DNA of 34,731 nt. It comes from Bifidobacteriaceae bacterium (GTDB taxonomy: Bacteria; Actinomycetota; Actinomycetes; Actinomycetales; WQXJ01). The notes below the pieces were generated by a model. It saw only the letters and a program-made list of their open reading frames with translations. It was not told where the DNA came from and searched no databases. Location of the stretch: the NCBI GenBank assembly GCA_031272885.1, contig JAISSX010000072.1:1-34731 (forward strand), in the 5' to 3' direction. Made by a program: the position numbers and the translations under genes. Positions 17,736 to 25,542 of this stretch are shown here, piece by piece; position 1 is the stretch's first letter, and each line of letters starts with the position of its first letter.

Positions 17736-19037
17736 ATGACCTCCCAGTACGGCCGGTGGGCGGTGCAGTCTGCCCGCCACCCGGGGCGCGCCCTGCGGGC
17801 GGCCCGCTCGCCGCGCTGGCACGGCAAGGTGGTGGCGGCCCTCGGCATCATCTTCGTTGCCCTGTCGCTGCGTGCCGCCACTGTCACGGTGGCGCCCATG
17901 TTGGGCCCGTTGACCGCCGAACTGGGGCTGTCCTCTACTGCCCTCTCCCTGATCGGCATGCTGCCGCCGTTCGGTTTCGCCATTGGCGGGCTGCTGTCGC
18001 CGATCATCGGCCAGCGCATCGGCCCCGAGTTGACTGCTGTCCTGGCCATGGCGCTGACCGGCAGCGCCATGGCCTTCCGCGCCCTGGTCAGCAGCGAGTT
18101 GCCGTTCCTGATCGGCACGGCCGCCACCATGTGCGGCATCGGCCTAGCCAACGTGCTGGCACCACCCTTGATCAAGAAGTACTTCCCGGGCCGCATCGCC
18201 CTGTGGACCACCATCTCGACCATCAGCCTGGTGGTGGGCCAGGGCGTGCCGCCGGCCCTGGTGCTGCCGCTGGCCCGGACGCTGGGTTGGCGCTGGGCCA
18301 TCGGCGGCTGGGCCGTACTGGCGGTGCTGGGTGCCCTACCTTGGTTGGGTTTTGTCAGGGTCCGGTTCGCCGCCAGGCGGGCGCAAGCCCAGGCCGCAGC
18401 GGCCGGCGCCGGTGACGCGGCCGGCACCCAAGCCAAGCCCCACACCGGCACTGTGCCGGTGTGGCGCTCCCCCACCTTCTGGGGTGTGACCGGCCTGCTG
18501 ACCTGCAATTCGGTGGCGGCCTTCACCCTGTCCGCCTGGCTGCCCCAGATCTTGATCGACGGCGGCGCCTCGGCCGATGCGGCCGCCACCTGGCTGGCCG
18601 TTTTCGCCGGTGCGCCGGTCATCGCGGCCATCGTGGTGCCCTGGTTGACCGTCCGAGTGCGCCATGTCTGGGTAATGGTAGTGATCTTCTGGGCCGCCTG
18701 GACCACCGGCCTGCTGGGCCTGATGCTGGCGCCCACCAAGCTGACCGGCCTGTGGATTGCCTGCACCCGGCTGGGCGACGGCAACTACGCCTGCGGCCTG
18801 ACCTTGATGAACCTGCGGGCCCGCAGCCACACCACGGTTGGCTACGTCTCGGGCTTCGGCCAGTCGTTGGGCTATTTCACGGCCGCGGCGGTGGCCTTCG
18901 CCTTCGGCCAGCTCTACGCCGCCACGGGCGAATGGATCTGGCCTTTGATCCTGGTCATTGCCGCCATGCCGCTGGGCCTGGTGGGCGGGTTGGTGGCCTC
19001 ACGCGACCGCCTGATCGAGGACGAACTGGGGCTGTAG
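17736..19037 (+). CDS. MFS transporter, CynX/NimT-like
   Basis: A 433-residue major facilitator with about twelve membrane helices in two halves, joined by a cytoplasmic Ala/Gln-rich loop (about 210-245). The N-terminal ALSLRAATVTVAPMLGPL segment and the LGLSSTALSLIGMLPPFGFAIGG loop resemble the cyanate/nitroimidazole (CynX/NimT) group of anion transporters. The substrate is not predictable. The ATG has AGGAG (17723-17727) eight bases upstream, which favours it over longer in-frame extensions through the 24-bp repeats. It is monocistronic and ends at a strong bidirectional terminator facing groES. Confidence 0.88.
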   Translation: MTSQYGRWAVQSARHPGRALRAARSPRWHGKVVAALGIIFVALSLRAATVTVAPMLGPLTAELGLSSTALSLIGMLPPFGFAIGGLLSPIIGQRIGPELTAVLAMALTGSAMAFRALVSSELPFLIGTAATMCGIGLANVLAPPLIKKYFPGRIALWTTISTISLVVGQGVPPALVLPLARTLGWRWAIGGWAVLAVLGALPWLGFVRVRFAARRAQAQAAAAGAGDAAGTQAKPHTGTVPVWRSPTFWGVTGLLTCNSVAAFTLSAWLPQILIDGGASADAAATWLAVFAGAPVIAAIVVPWLTVRVRHVWVMVVIFWAAWTTGLLGLMLAPTKLTGLWIACTRLGDGNYACGLTLMNLRARSHTTVGYVSGFGQSLGYFTAAAVAFAFGQLYAATGEWIWPLILVIAAMPLGLVGGLVASRDRLIEDELGL

Positions 19038-19070
19038 CCAGGCGGCGCCCCAAAGCGCCCTGGACAGGGC

Positions 19071-19103
19071 AAGGCCCCCGGTGCGCGCAGCACCGGGGGC
19101 CTT
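19071..19103. terminator. Bidirectional terminator between MFS gene and groES
   Basis: The arms 19071-19084 and 19090-19103 form a perfect 14-bp GC-rich stem starting AAGGCC, with a five-base loop. It lies midway between two convergent genes. The A/T content at the stem ends is modest, with no long U-tract, as is usual in actinobacteria. Confidence 0.85.
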
Positions 19104-19127
19104 ACGAGATTCGAGAGCGACGGGCGC

Positions 19128-19421
19128 TCAGATGACCTTGGCCAGCACGTCCCTGGCGGAGAGGATCAGGTAATCCACCTCGGCGTAGGTGACCTCGGTG
19201 CCGCCGTACTTGGAGTAGATGACCTTGTCACCCACGGCCACGTCCAGCGGGATGCGGTTGCCGTTGTCGTCGACGCGGCCGGGGCCAACGGCCACGACCT
19301 CGCCCTCTTGCGGCTTTTCTTTGGCGGTGTCCGGCAGATACAGGCCGGAGGCCGTCTGGGCGGCCGCCTCGATGGGCCGGACAACGATCCGATCTTCGAG
19401 CGGTTGAATGGAGACCGACAC
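19128..19421 (-). CDS. groES: Co-chaperonin GroES (Hsp10)
   Basis: A 97-residue Hsp10 subunit that caps GroEL. It shows [13 protein letters not shown] at the N-terminus, the mobile-loop region [27 protein letters not shown], and [12 protein letters not shown] near the C-terminus. The GTG at 19421 has GGGAGG six bases upstream, better than an in-frame start at 19439. A CIRCE operator over its promoter indicates HrcA control. No groEL follows: the next gene is the convergent MFS transporter, and a terminator separates them, so groES is transcribed alone here and GroEL must be encoded elsewhere. Confidence 0.97.
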   Translation of the reverse strand: MSVSIQPLEDRIVVRPIEAAAQTASGLYLPDTAKEKPQEGEVVAVGPGRVDDNGNRIPLDVAVGDKVIYSKYGGTEVTYAEVDYLILSARDVLAKVI

Positions 19422-19560
19422 TGCGGACCTCCCTTTCAATGTCTAGGAGTGAACTAGTGTGTCCCGGCGCCTGGAGCCTGGCCGTGCCGTCGCGGTGTCA
19501 CGGTGTGGACCCTAAGCGGGGGGCAGTATGGCCGGGGCACGCCCTGGCCAACCACAGGCA

Positions 19561-19590
19561 AGATTAGGCCGCCGGTTAGCACTCAGTCAA
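19561..19590 (-). promoter_or_regulatory. groES promoter
   Basis: On the minus strand TTGACT (19590-19585), an 18-bp spacer and TAATCT (19566-19561) form a near-consensus primary sigma promoter. The -35 box lies inside the CIRCE spacer. The implied leader before groES is about 130 nt. Confidence 0.8.
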
Positions 19591-19602
19591 GGCGAGTGCT
19601 AA
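19576..19602 (-). promoter_or_regulatory. CIRCE element (HrcA operator)
   Basis: A perfect TTAGCACTC-N9-GAGTGCTAA, the canonical nine-nine-nine heat-shock operator. It encloses the groES -35 box and overlaps the last codons of the deacetylase gene (stop at 19599-19601). Confidence 0.97.
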
Positions 19603-20372
19603 TCGGGTGTCGCGGCAGCCAGCAACTCACCCACCGTCACCGCCCGGTAGCCGTCCGCTTCCAACTGCGACAGCAGTTCATCGATGCGTACCATCAACTC
19701 GGCCGTCGGCTCGGTGCGCCCGTCGTGGCACAACACGATCATGCCGGGGCTGGCCCCCGCCACAATCTGGTCCACCTCCCCCGCGGCGGCCTCATCGCCG
19801 TGCAGGGCGTGCGACCACAACACCACCCGGTAGCCGCGTTCGGCCACCGCCCCCAGGCCGGGCGCATCGATCCGGCCGTAGGTGGGCCGCAGCAGGCCCG
19901 GTTGGCCGCCGCCGGCCGCCGCTATCGCCGCCGCCGCCCGGTCCAAGGCGTCGCCAATCTGGTCTTGTGACATGGTTGTCAACCGGCTGTGGTCCCAGCC
20001 GTGCAGGCCAATCTGGTGGCCGCCCGCTACCACCTGGGCCACCAGGTCCGGGTTGGCCTGGGCCGCCTCGCCCAGCATGAAGAAGGTGGCGTGGGCGCCG
20101 TGGGCGGCCAGGATGTCAAGTACCTGCGGCGTCCACTGTGGGTCGGGGCCGTCATCGAACGTCAAGGCGAACAGCTTCTCGCCGTCCGATGGCGCCCCGG
20201 CCCGCCACACCAGGTCCAACTCAACCGGCCCGGTGGCCTGTTCCGGCCGGTCAAACACCCGCTCGGTGGGGCTGGGGTGCGAATCCAGGTAGTGGGCCAC
20301 GACCAACCCGCCGGCCGCCGCCAACGCAACTGCCAGCGCGACGGCCAGCCGCCGCCGCCAAACCCGGTTCAC
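19599..20372 (-). CDS. Polysaccharide deacetylase (NodB domain), membrane-anchored
   Basis: A 257-residue protein with an N-terminal basic stretch and hydrophobic helix (about 9-28), a signal anchor or uncleaved signal, then a NodB carbohydrate esterase 4 domain. Motifs are TFDDGPD (71-77), the metal His pair in HGWDH (124-128), RPTYG (162-166), LWSH and IVLCHDG (213-219). It would remove N-acetyl groups from an extracellular or wall glycan. The GTG start overlaps the stop of the GH15-like gene (GTGA), so the pair is translationally coupled. The last codons overlap the groES CIRCE element. Confidence 0.92.
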   Translation of the reverse strand: MNRVWRRRLAVALAVALAAAGGLVVAHYLDSHPSPTERVFDRPEQATGPVELDLVWRAGAPSDGEKLFALTFDDGPDPQWTPQVLDILAAHGAHATFFMLGEAAQANPDLVAQVVAGGHQIGLHGWDHSRLTTMSQDQIGDALDRAAAAIAAAGGGQPGLLRPTYGRIDAPGLGAVAERGYRVVLWSHALHGDEAAAGEVDQIVAGASPGMIVLCHDGRTEPTAELMVRIDELLSQLEADGYRAVTVGELLAAATPD

Positions 20373-21577
20373 TGGCCGGCCTCGCCGGGCTGGCAGGTCA
20401 CGGCTACCTCACTGGCCGGAGCCAGTTCGCCCAGTGAAGCCCCGGCCAGCACCACCAGGGCGGCGGTCCAACTGAGCGGCGCCGGGCCGGCCGGCGAGCC
20501 GTCCGCCAGCACCTTTTCGGACAGCGAACCTTGGTCCGTGCGGTGCTGGTCCAGCCAGGTCAGCCAGCTTTCGGCCCGCTCGGCCTGCCCGGCCGAGGCC
20601 CAGGCGTAGGCAAACAACGCCGTCTCCGGGGTCCAACTGACGCCGTCGCGCCGCCAGCCTTCACCGGGTGCCAGGCCGCCCGCCGGGCGGGCCAAGGCCC
20701 GTTCCGCCGCCAGGCCCGCTGTGGCCGCCCCGCCCGGCCATTCGCCCTGGAAGGCCGGCGCCAACATGGCGGCGGCCGCATCCAGGTCGCTGCCTTTGGC
20801 GTAGCGCGGATAGCCGAAGGGCTGGAAGTAGGCCGCCAACACCTGGTCCAGACCGGCCACCAGGTCCGTCCGGCCAATCGCCAGCGCGCCCGCCCGCAGC
20901 GGCGCCACCGTCCCCAAGGTGATGATGGTTTCGCGGCGTTCCCAGTAGTCGGATGAGACCAGCCCTTGCCAGCCGCCCGCCAAAGCCTGCTCGATGGCGT
21001 CCGCGGACCGGGTTACCAGCGGCTCGAACTGGGCCGCCACCTGGGCCTGCCGGTCTGCCGGCGCCGCCCCCATCACCTGCCCGTAGGCCCACAGGGCCCA
21101 ACCGGTACCGTCAAGCTGGGCCGGCCGGCCGTCATCGACCGGCGTGCCGTCTTGGTGGTAGCGGGCCTCGAACCGGCCGTCCGCGCCCTGCACCTGCTGC
21201 AGAAAACCCAAGACCGCGCTGGCTTGGTCGAAGTGGCCGGACACCGCTAAGGCGGCCGCCCCGAAGGCCGCGTCACGAGGCCAGACGTACGCCCAGGCGG
21301 CCGGGGCGGCGGCGGCCACCAGGGCGCCATCGGGCGCTGTCAGGGCAGCCAGGTCGGCCAGCGCCTGGTCATACAGGGAGGCCCGCGCACCCACGCCGGC
21401 CAGGCCGTCACAGAACCACTCGGCTTGGTCCGCACCGGTTGGCCCCAGCAGTTCTTCGGCCGTAGCCTGGCGCAACACCAACTGGGCGGGGCCGGCCGCG
21501 CCCAACGACATCACCGCAGCCACCGCCACCAAGCCGGCCATGGCGGCCAGCCCCCGGCGGCGGCGGTGCAGGTTCAC
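20369..21577 (-). CDS. Secreted GH15-like (six-hairpin) glycosidase
   Basis: A 402-residue protein with a signal peptide or anchor (RRRR followed by a hydrophobic run to about 27). The rest resembles the (alpha/alpha)6 barrel of glycoside hydrolase family 15. YVWPRDA (97-103) is the hallmark substrate-site motif, LDGTGW (155-160) follows, YWERRE (211-216) carries the candidate general acid Glu, and a C-terminal SEKV Glu (about 354) is the candidate base. Identity is low enough that the sugar is uncertain; an alpha-linked glucan is an inference. The GTG at 21577 is chosen because TATGGT lies six bases upstream and gives a clean signal sequence; an ATG at 21595 is the alternative. It is coupled to the deacetylase. 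Confidence 0.82.
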   Translation of the reverse strand: MNLHRRRRGLAAMAGLVAVAAVMSLGAAGPAQLVLRQATAEELLGPTGADQAEWFCDGLAGVGARASLYDQALADLAALTAPDGALVAAAAPAAWAYVWPRDAAFGAAALAVSGHFDQASAVLGFLQQVQGADGRFEARYHQDGTPVDDGRPAQLDGTGWALWAYGQVMGAAPADRQAQVAAQFEPLVTRSADAIEQALAGGWQGLVSSDYWERRETIITLGTVAPLRAGALAIGRTDLVAGLDQVLAAYFQPFGYPRYAKGSDLDAAAAMLAPAFQGEWPGGAATAGLAAERALARPAGGLAPGEGWRRDGVSWTPETALFAYAWASAGQAERAESWLTWLDQHRTDQGSLSEKVLADGSPAGPAPLSWTAALVVLAGASLGELAPASEVAVTCQPGEAGQ

Positions 21578-21583
21578 CCAATC

Positions 21584-21589
21584 ACCATA
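21584..21589 (-). promoter_or_regulatory. -10 box for leaderless GH15-like gene
   Basis: TATGGT on the minus strand, six bases before the GTG at 21577. Confidence 0.5.
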
Positions 21590-21622
21590 GGGCATGCTCC
21601 AGCCGGTCCGGAGCGAGGAGAA

Positions 21623-22300
21623 TCACACGTCGCGCTGGAACCAGCGGATGTTGCGGTCGGGGATGGCGCTGACCTCGGGTGACGGGATCAGAGCCGTGGT
21701 GGCCTTGTGGGCCAACTTGCTGAGCACGCCCGTGACCGGCTTCAACGGCTTGAGTTTCTGCCCCAGGGCCTGGGCCACCAGGTCGGTGTAGAGGGTCATG
21801 GTTTGGGCGGCCGTGACGAAGTCCCAGCAAATGGCGATCTCGGACACGATGCCGAACGGAATCGAGATCGGAATGATGCCACGGGCGTATTCCACCGCCC
21901 AGACGCCGTCGGTGAAGTTCATGGCCCGGGCCTGGCCCGGCCCCACGTAGACCTCGTCGCCCGGCTTGTAGACGCTCTGCTTGAACTCGCCCTCGGCGTA
22001 GTAGTGCATCTCACCGTCGATCACCGTGTCCCAGAAACCGGTGCAGTGCCTGCCCGAATGGCCCTCCGAACCGATCGGCGTGCCCCAGATCATGATGTAC
22101 TCGGTCAGCGACGCGTAGTACAGCTTCATCTGGATCATGGCGCCGCCGGCAATCGAGTAGATCCACGGCTGGCTGAAATCCAGCACCTGCGGGTAGTGCT
22201 CAGCCAGGGCTTGGCCGAAAACGTCGAACATTTCGGGTTTCGGGTGGCCAATGCACTCCAAGGCGCATTCGTGAACCACCCGCGGGGAGAAGATGGGCAT
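21623..22300 (-). CDS. Sigma-1 receptor / ERG2 sterol isomerase-family protein
   Basis: A 225-residue protein that matches the eukaryotic ERG2/sigma-1 receptor family along its core (about 45-172). Shared motifs are AGGxM (51-55), SLTEY (64-68), GHSGR (80-84), DTxIxG (91-96), YKPGDEV (111-117), and VEYARGIIP (136-144). By recalled alignment to human sigma-1 receptor the offset is a constant 35. Tyr68, Asp91, Glu137 and Tyr171 thus correspond to the ligand-pocket residues Tyr103, Asp126, Glu172 and Tyr206. In fungi the family isomerises the sterol C8 double bond. No N-terminal membrane helix is visible, unlike the human receptor, and about 50 residues follow the shared fold. AGGAA precedes the ATG by about six bases. 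The gene lies 24 bp after an SDR gene. Substrate and function in this bacterium are unknown. Confidence 0.88.
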   Translation of the reverse strand: MPIFSPRVVHECALECIGHPKPEMFDVFGQALAEHYPQVLDFSQPWIYSIAGGAMIQMKLYYASLTEYIMIWGTPIGSEGHSGRHCTGFWDTVIDGEMHYYAEGEFKQSVYKPGDEVYVGPGQARAMNFTDGVWAVEYARGIIPISIPFGIVSEIAICWDFVTAAQTMTLYTDLVAQALGQKLKPLKPVTGVLSKLAHKATTALIPSPEVSAIPDRNIRWFQRDV

Positions 22301-22324
22301 GGGGCTTCCTTCAATGACTCGGGG

Positions 22325-23152
22325 CTAATCGTTGTCGAAGGTAGAAGCAAAGGGACCAAACATCTTCCCCATCGACCTGCCCAGAATACGGGTTGCCCAA
22401 GCCCGCGGTACAACCGCCATCAGGGCGTAGCCCAGGCGGTTGCGCAGCCCGGGCGCCACGGACGGCCGCCGGCCCAGGGCGGCCAGTGATCGGGTCACTA
22501 CGGGGGCGGCCTCGGCCACCGGCACCAGGCGGTCCGGCTTGGGGTGGTTGGCGGCCCAGCCGGGTGTGCGGGTGACGCCGGCCGCCACGCCCAGCACATC
22601 CACGCCAAGGGGCCGCCACTCGTACCACAGGGCCTCGGCCAGGATCAGGTTGTAGGCCTTGGTGCCGGCGTAGTTGGCGCTGAACGGGGTGCCATGCAGG
22701 GCCGAGCCAGAGGACAGGAAGATGATCCCGCCCCGGCCGCGCTTGGCCATGGCCGGTCCGAAGTGGCGGGCCAGGATCAGCCCCGCCCCCGCGTTGAGGT
22801 GCAGTTGGCGCACCAGGTGGGCCCGGTCCTGGCTCAGCAGCGGGCCAACCGTGGACAGGGCGGCGTTGGACACCACCAGGCCCACCTCCAGCCCTTCGGT
22901 GGCGGCAGCCAGGGTGTCGATGAAACCGCCGTCACCCAGGTCGAGGGGCGCCACGCGGGTTTCGATGCCGTGGGCTGCTTCGAGGCCGGCGGCCAGGGCC
23001 GCCATCGGCGCCTCCGACCGGGCCACCAGCACCAGGTTCAGGCCAAGGGCCGCCAGTTGGCGGGCAAACTCCTCCCCCAGGCCGCGCGAGGCGCCGGTCA
23101 CCACCGCCCACGGCCCATACCGGCGGCGGAAGGTAGCGGCGTCCAGGCTCAC
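22325..23152 (-). CDS. Short-chain dehydrogenase/reductase, 17-beta-HSD-like
   Basis: A 275-residue Rossmann-fold NAD(P)-dependent oxidoreductase with TGASRGLG (19-26), the SNAA variant of the NNAG motif (about 95-98), a Ser near 148-150, and the catalytic YAGTK (Tyr161, Lys165). It resembles the classical SDRs related to 17-beta-hydroxysteroid and 3-ketoacyl reductases, but the substrate cannot be read from sequence. The GTG at 23152 lies six bases after TAAGGT and is preferred over an in-frame TTG at 23158. It is followed by the sigma-1/ERG2-like gene on the same strand, so the two probably act on a shared, perhaps isoprenoid or sterol-like, compound (inference). Confidence 0.9.
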   Translation of the reverse strand: MSLDAATFRRRYGPWAVVTGASRGLGEEFARQLAALGLNLVLVARSEAPMAALAAGLEAAHGIETRVAPLDLGDGGFIDTLAAATEGLEVGLVVSNAALSTVGPLLSQDRAHLVRQLHLNAGAGLILARHFGPAMAKRGRGGIIFLSSGSALHGTPFSANYAGTKAYNLILAEALWYEWRPLGVDVLGVAAGVTRTPGWAANHPKPDRLVPVAEAAPVVTRSLAALGRRPSVAPGLRNRLGYALMAVVPRAWATRILGRSMGKMFGPFASTFDND

Positions 23153-23158
23153 GGGCAA

Positions 23159-23180
23159 ACCTTACCGGCAGTCTTAGGCT
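23159..23180. promoter_or_regulatory. Divergent -10 boxes for SDR and methyltransferase genes
   Basis: TAAGGT on the minus strand (23164-23159) is six bases before the SDR GTG. TAGGCT on the plus strand (23175-23180) is eight bases before the methyltransferase ATG. Only 36 bp separate the two start codons. Confidence 0.55.
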
Positions 23181-23188
23181 TGGGAGTT

Positions 23189-24409
23189 ATGGACCTGGCC
23201 GATGTCGCGCTGCTCACCTCGGCGCCCGGTCGCCTCCTCCTGGGAACGCTGCCTGACTATGACCCGGCGCTGGCCCTGAAACTGTCCCAGGGGTTGAGGG
23301 AACGCGGCATCGACCCCAAGCTGGTGGCCGCCGCCCTGACCCAGGCCCGCCTGCGCGCCAAGGCCAAGCCCAAGTTTGGGCCGTTCACCGACGGGCTCCT
23401 TCTGACCGAGGCCGGCGCCCAGCAGGCCACCCGCCTCACCGTCGCGGCCCACCACGCGGCCCGCTACCGGGCGGCCGGAATCAGCCACGTCATCGACTTG
23501 ACCTGCGGCATCGGCGCAGACGCCCTGGCCTTGGCCGGCCTCGGATTGAACGTCACGGCGGTCGAACTGGACCCGGTGACGGCGGCGGTGGCCGGTGCCA
23601 ACCTGGCCCGCTTCCCGGGCACCAAGGTGATTCAAGGGGACGCCCTGGAACTGGATCTAGCCCACCTGATGGCCCCGCCCGATGGCGTCCAGGCCGCCTT
23701 CGCCGATCCGTCCCGGCGCACCACCCAGGGCGGGCGGACCTTCGACCCGGCCGCCTACAGCCCGCCGCTGGACCGCCTGCTGGAGTTGCGCCAGCGGCTG
23801 CCGCTGGGCGTCAAGGTGGCGCCCGGCCTAGCCCACCAGCACATCCCTGAAGACATGGAGGCGGAGTGGACCTCGGTGGACGGCGACGTGGTGGAAGCCG
23901 CCCTCTGGTCCGGCCCGCTGCGCCGCACCGCTGCACCCAAGGCAGCGCTCGTCATCGGGCACGGGCAAACCCACCGGCTGGCGGAAGACGGCACGCCACG
24001 CCTGACTACCGGCCCCCTACAGGCCTACCTCTATGAACCCGATGGCGCCGTCATCCGGGCGGGGCTGCTGCAGCAGGCCGCCGCCACCCTGGGCCGGTCC
24101 GCCACGCCCACGCTGATCAGCCCCCGTATCGCCTACATCACGGCGGCCGCCGCCGCGCCCGCCAACCCCTTCCTGACCGGCTTCGCCGTCAAGGACAGCT
24201 TCGGTTTCCAGTTGAAGCGCCTCAAGAGCTACCTCCGTGAGCGGCGTGTGGGCCGCCTGGAGATTCTGAAACGCGGCACCGCCGTAGAACCGGCCGAGTT
24301 GCGCCGCCGCCTGGACCTGACCGGCCCGGAGGCAGCCACCATCGTCCTGACCAAGTTGGGTGAGACCCAATCCGTGCTGGTGGTGGAACGACTACACTCC
24401 CAGCCATGA
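23189..24409 (+). CDS. SAM-dependent methyltransferase with THUMP-like C-terminal domain
   Basis: A 406-residue protein. The N-terminal helical region (1-60) precedes a class I methyltransferase fold with motif I VIDLTCGIGAD (101-111), the acidic AVELDP (124-129), and ADPSRR (about 176-181), which corresponds to the DPxRR motif of this family. The C-terminal third matches the THUMP-like domain seen in actinobacterial and Bacteroidetes relatives. THUMP domains bind RNA, so an RNA substrate is plausible but not shown. The gene overlaps the carboxylate-amine ligase gene by four bases (ATGA). The start is supported by a near-leaderless TAGGCT promoter. Confidence 0.9.
   Translation: MDLADVALLTSAPGRLLLGTLPDYDPALALKLSQGLRERGIDPKLVAAALTQARLRAKAKPKFGPFTDGLLLTEAGAQQATRLTVAAHHAARYRAAGISHVIDLTCGIGADALALAGLGLNVTAVELDPVTAAVAGANLARFPGTKVIQGDALELDLAHLMAPPDGVQAAFADPSRRTTQGGRTFDPAAYSPPLDRLLELRQRLPLGVKVAPGLAHQHIPEDMEAEWTSVDGDVVEAALWSGPLRRTAAPKAALVIGHGQTHRLAEDGTPRLTTGPLQAYLYEPDGAVIRAGLLQQAAATLGRSATPTLISPRIAYITAAAAAPANPFLTGFAVKDSFGFQLKRLKSYLRERRVGRLEILKRGTAVEPAELRRRLDLTGPEAATIVLTKLGETQSVLVVERLHSQP
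24393..24398 (+). promoter_or_regulatory. Possible internal -10 box for the ligase gene
   Basis: TACACT inside the methyltransferase 3' end, seven bases before the ATG at 24406. The gene could therefore be expressed both by coupling and from its own leaderless promoter. Confidence 0.45.
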
Positions 24410-25542
24410 CCATCCCATTCGCCAAGTCGCCCCGGTCTTCCGTGGGCATCGAATGGGAAATCGCCCTGGTGGACCGGGATACGGGCGACCTGCGGCAGGT
24501 GGCCCAAACCATCCTGGACCAGGTACACGGGCCGGGCGGTGAAGACAACCCAGGCGTGGCCCAAGAACTGCTGCTCAACACGGTGGAACTGGTGTCCCAG
24601 CCCCACGCCACCATCCGCGAATGCGGGCAGGACCTGGCCCGGTACGCCGAACTGGTGACGGCGGTGGCGGACCCCCTGCGGGTTGACCTGATGGCGGCCG
24701 GCACCCACCCGTTTGCCCAGTGGCACCACCAGAAGGTGACCAACAAGGAGCGCTACCAGCGGTTGATCGACCGCACCCAGTGGTGGGGCCGCCAAATGTT
24801 GATCTACGGCGTCCACACCCACGTTGGGGTGGAAGACCGGGACAAGGTGCTGCCCATCATGGGTGCGCTGGCCTGCTACCTGCCGCACCTCCAGTCGCTG
24901 TCCGGCGCCTCGCCCTACTGGGGTGGGGAGGCCACCGGCTACGCCTCCAACCGGGCTCTCATGTTCCAGCAGTTGCCCACCGCCGGCTTGCCGTTCCAGT
25001 TCCAACGCTGGGAGGAGTTGGAGGGCTACGTGGCGGACATGCTGCACACCGGCGTGATCGACCTGTTCAACGAGATCCGCTGGGACATCCGCCCCTCGCC
25101 CAAACTTGGCACCATTGAGGTCCGGGTGTGTGACTCGCTGCCCACCTTGATGGAAGTGGAGGCCGTCTCCGCCCTGGTGCAGTGCCTGGTGGAGGAGGCC
25201 TCCGGCATCCTGGACGCGGGCGGCGAACTGCCTACCATGCCGACGTGGTTCGTCCAAGAGAACAAGTGGCGCTCGGCCCGGTACGGCATGGACGCCATCA
25301 TCATCCTGAACCGGGCCGGCGACGAACAACTGGTGACGGAGCACCTGCCCGTCTTGCTGCAGCGCCTGGAGCCGGTGGCGGCCCGCCTGGGCTGCCTGGA
25401 GCAGCTTGACGCCATCCACACCATCATCCGCAAGGGCGCCTCCTACCAGCGCCAACGGGCCGTGGCCCGCCGCAACGCCGGCGATCTTTCGGCTGTTGTG
25501 GCCGCCCTGGTGCGCGAGATGCAGGCCAACCGGCCGCTATAG
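24406..25542 (+). CDS. Carboxylate-amine ligase, YbdK/GCS2 family
   Basis: A 378-residue member of the glutamate-cysteine ligase type 2 family. It shows GIEWEIALVD (14-23), AGTHPFAQW (about 98-106), YGVHTHVGV, SGASPYWGG with the following YASNR, and a C-terminal catalytic-core Arg/Glu-rich segment. Members form amide bonds from a carboxylate and an amine with ATP; YbdK has only weak glutamate-cysteine ligase activity, and the natural substrate is generally unknown. Actinobacteria mostly use mycothiol rather than glutathione, so a role in glutathione synthesis should not be assumed. It is coupled to the methyltransferase and overlaps the end of the convergent mannitol dehydrogenase by 6 bp. 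Confidence 0.9.
   Translation: MTIPFAKSPRSSVGIEWEIALVDRDTGDLRQVAQTILDQVHGPGGEDNPGVAQELLLNTVELVSQPHATIRECGQDLARYAELVTAVADPLRVDLMAAGTHPFAQWHHQKVTNKERYQRLIDRTQWWGRQMLIYGVHTHVGVEDRDKVLPIMGALACYLPHLQSLSGASPYWGGEATGYASNRALMFQQLPTAGLPFQFQRWEELEGYVADMLHTGVIDLFNEIRWDIRPSPKLGTIEVRVCDSLPTLMEVEAVSALVQCLVEEASGILDAGGELPTMPTWFVQENKWRSARYGMDAIIILNRAGDEQLVTEHLPVLLQRLEPVAARLGCLEQLDAIHTIIRKGASYQRQRAVARRNAGDLSAVVAALVREMQANRPL

Noticed and set aside
24406..25542. Naming the ligase as glutathione-synthesis gshA
   Set aside because: The family match is to YbdK-type ligases of uncertain substrate, and actinobacteria generally use mycothiol.
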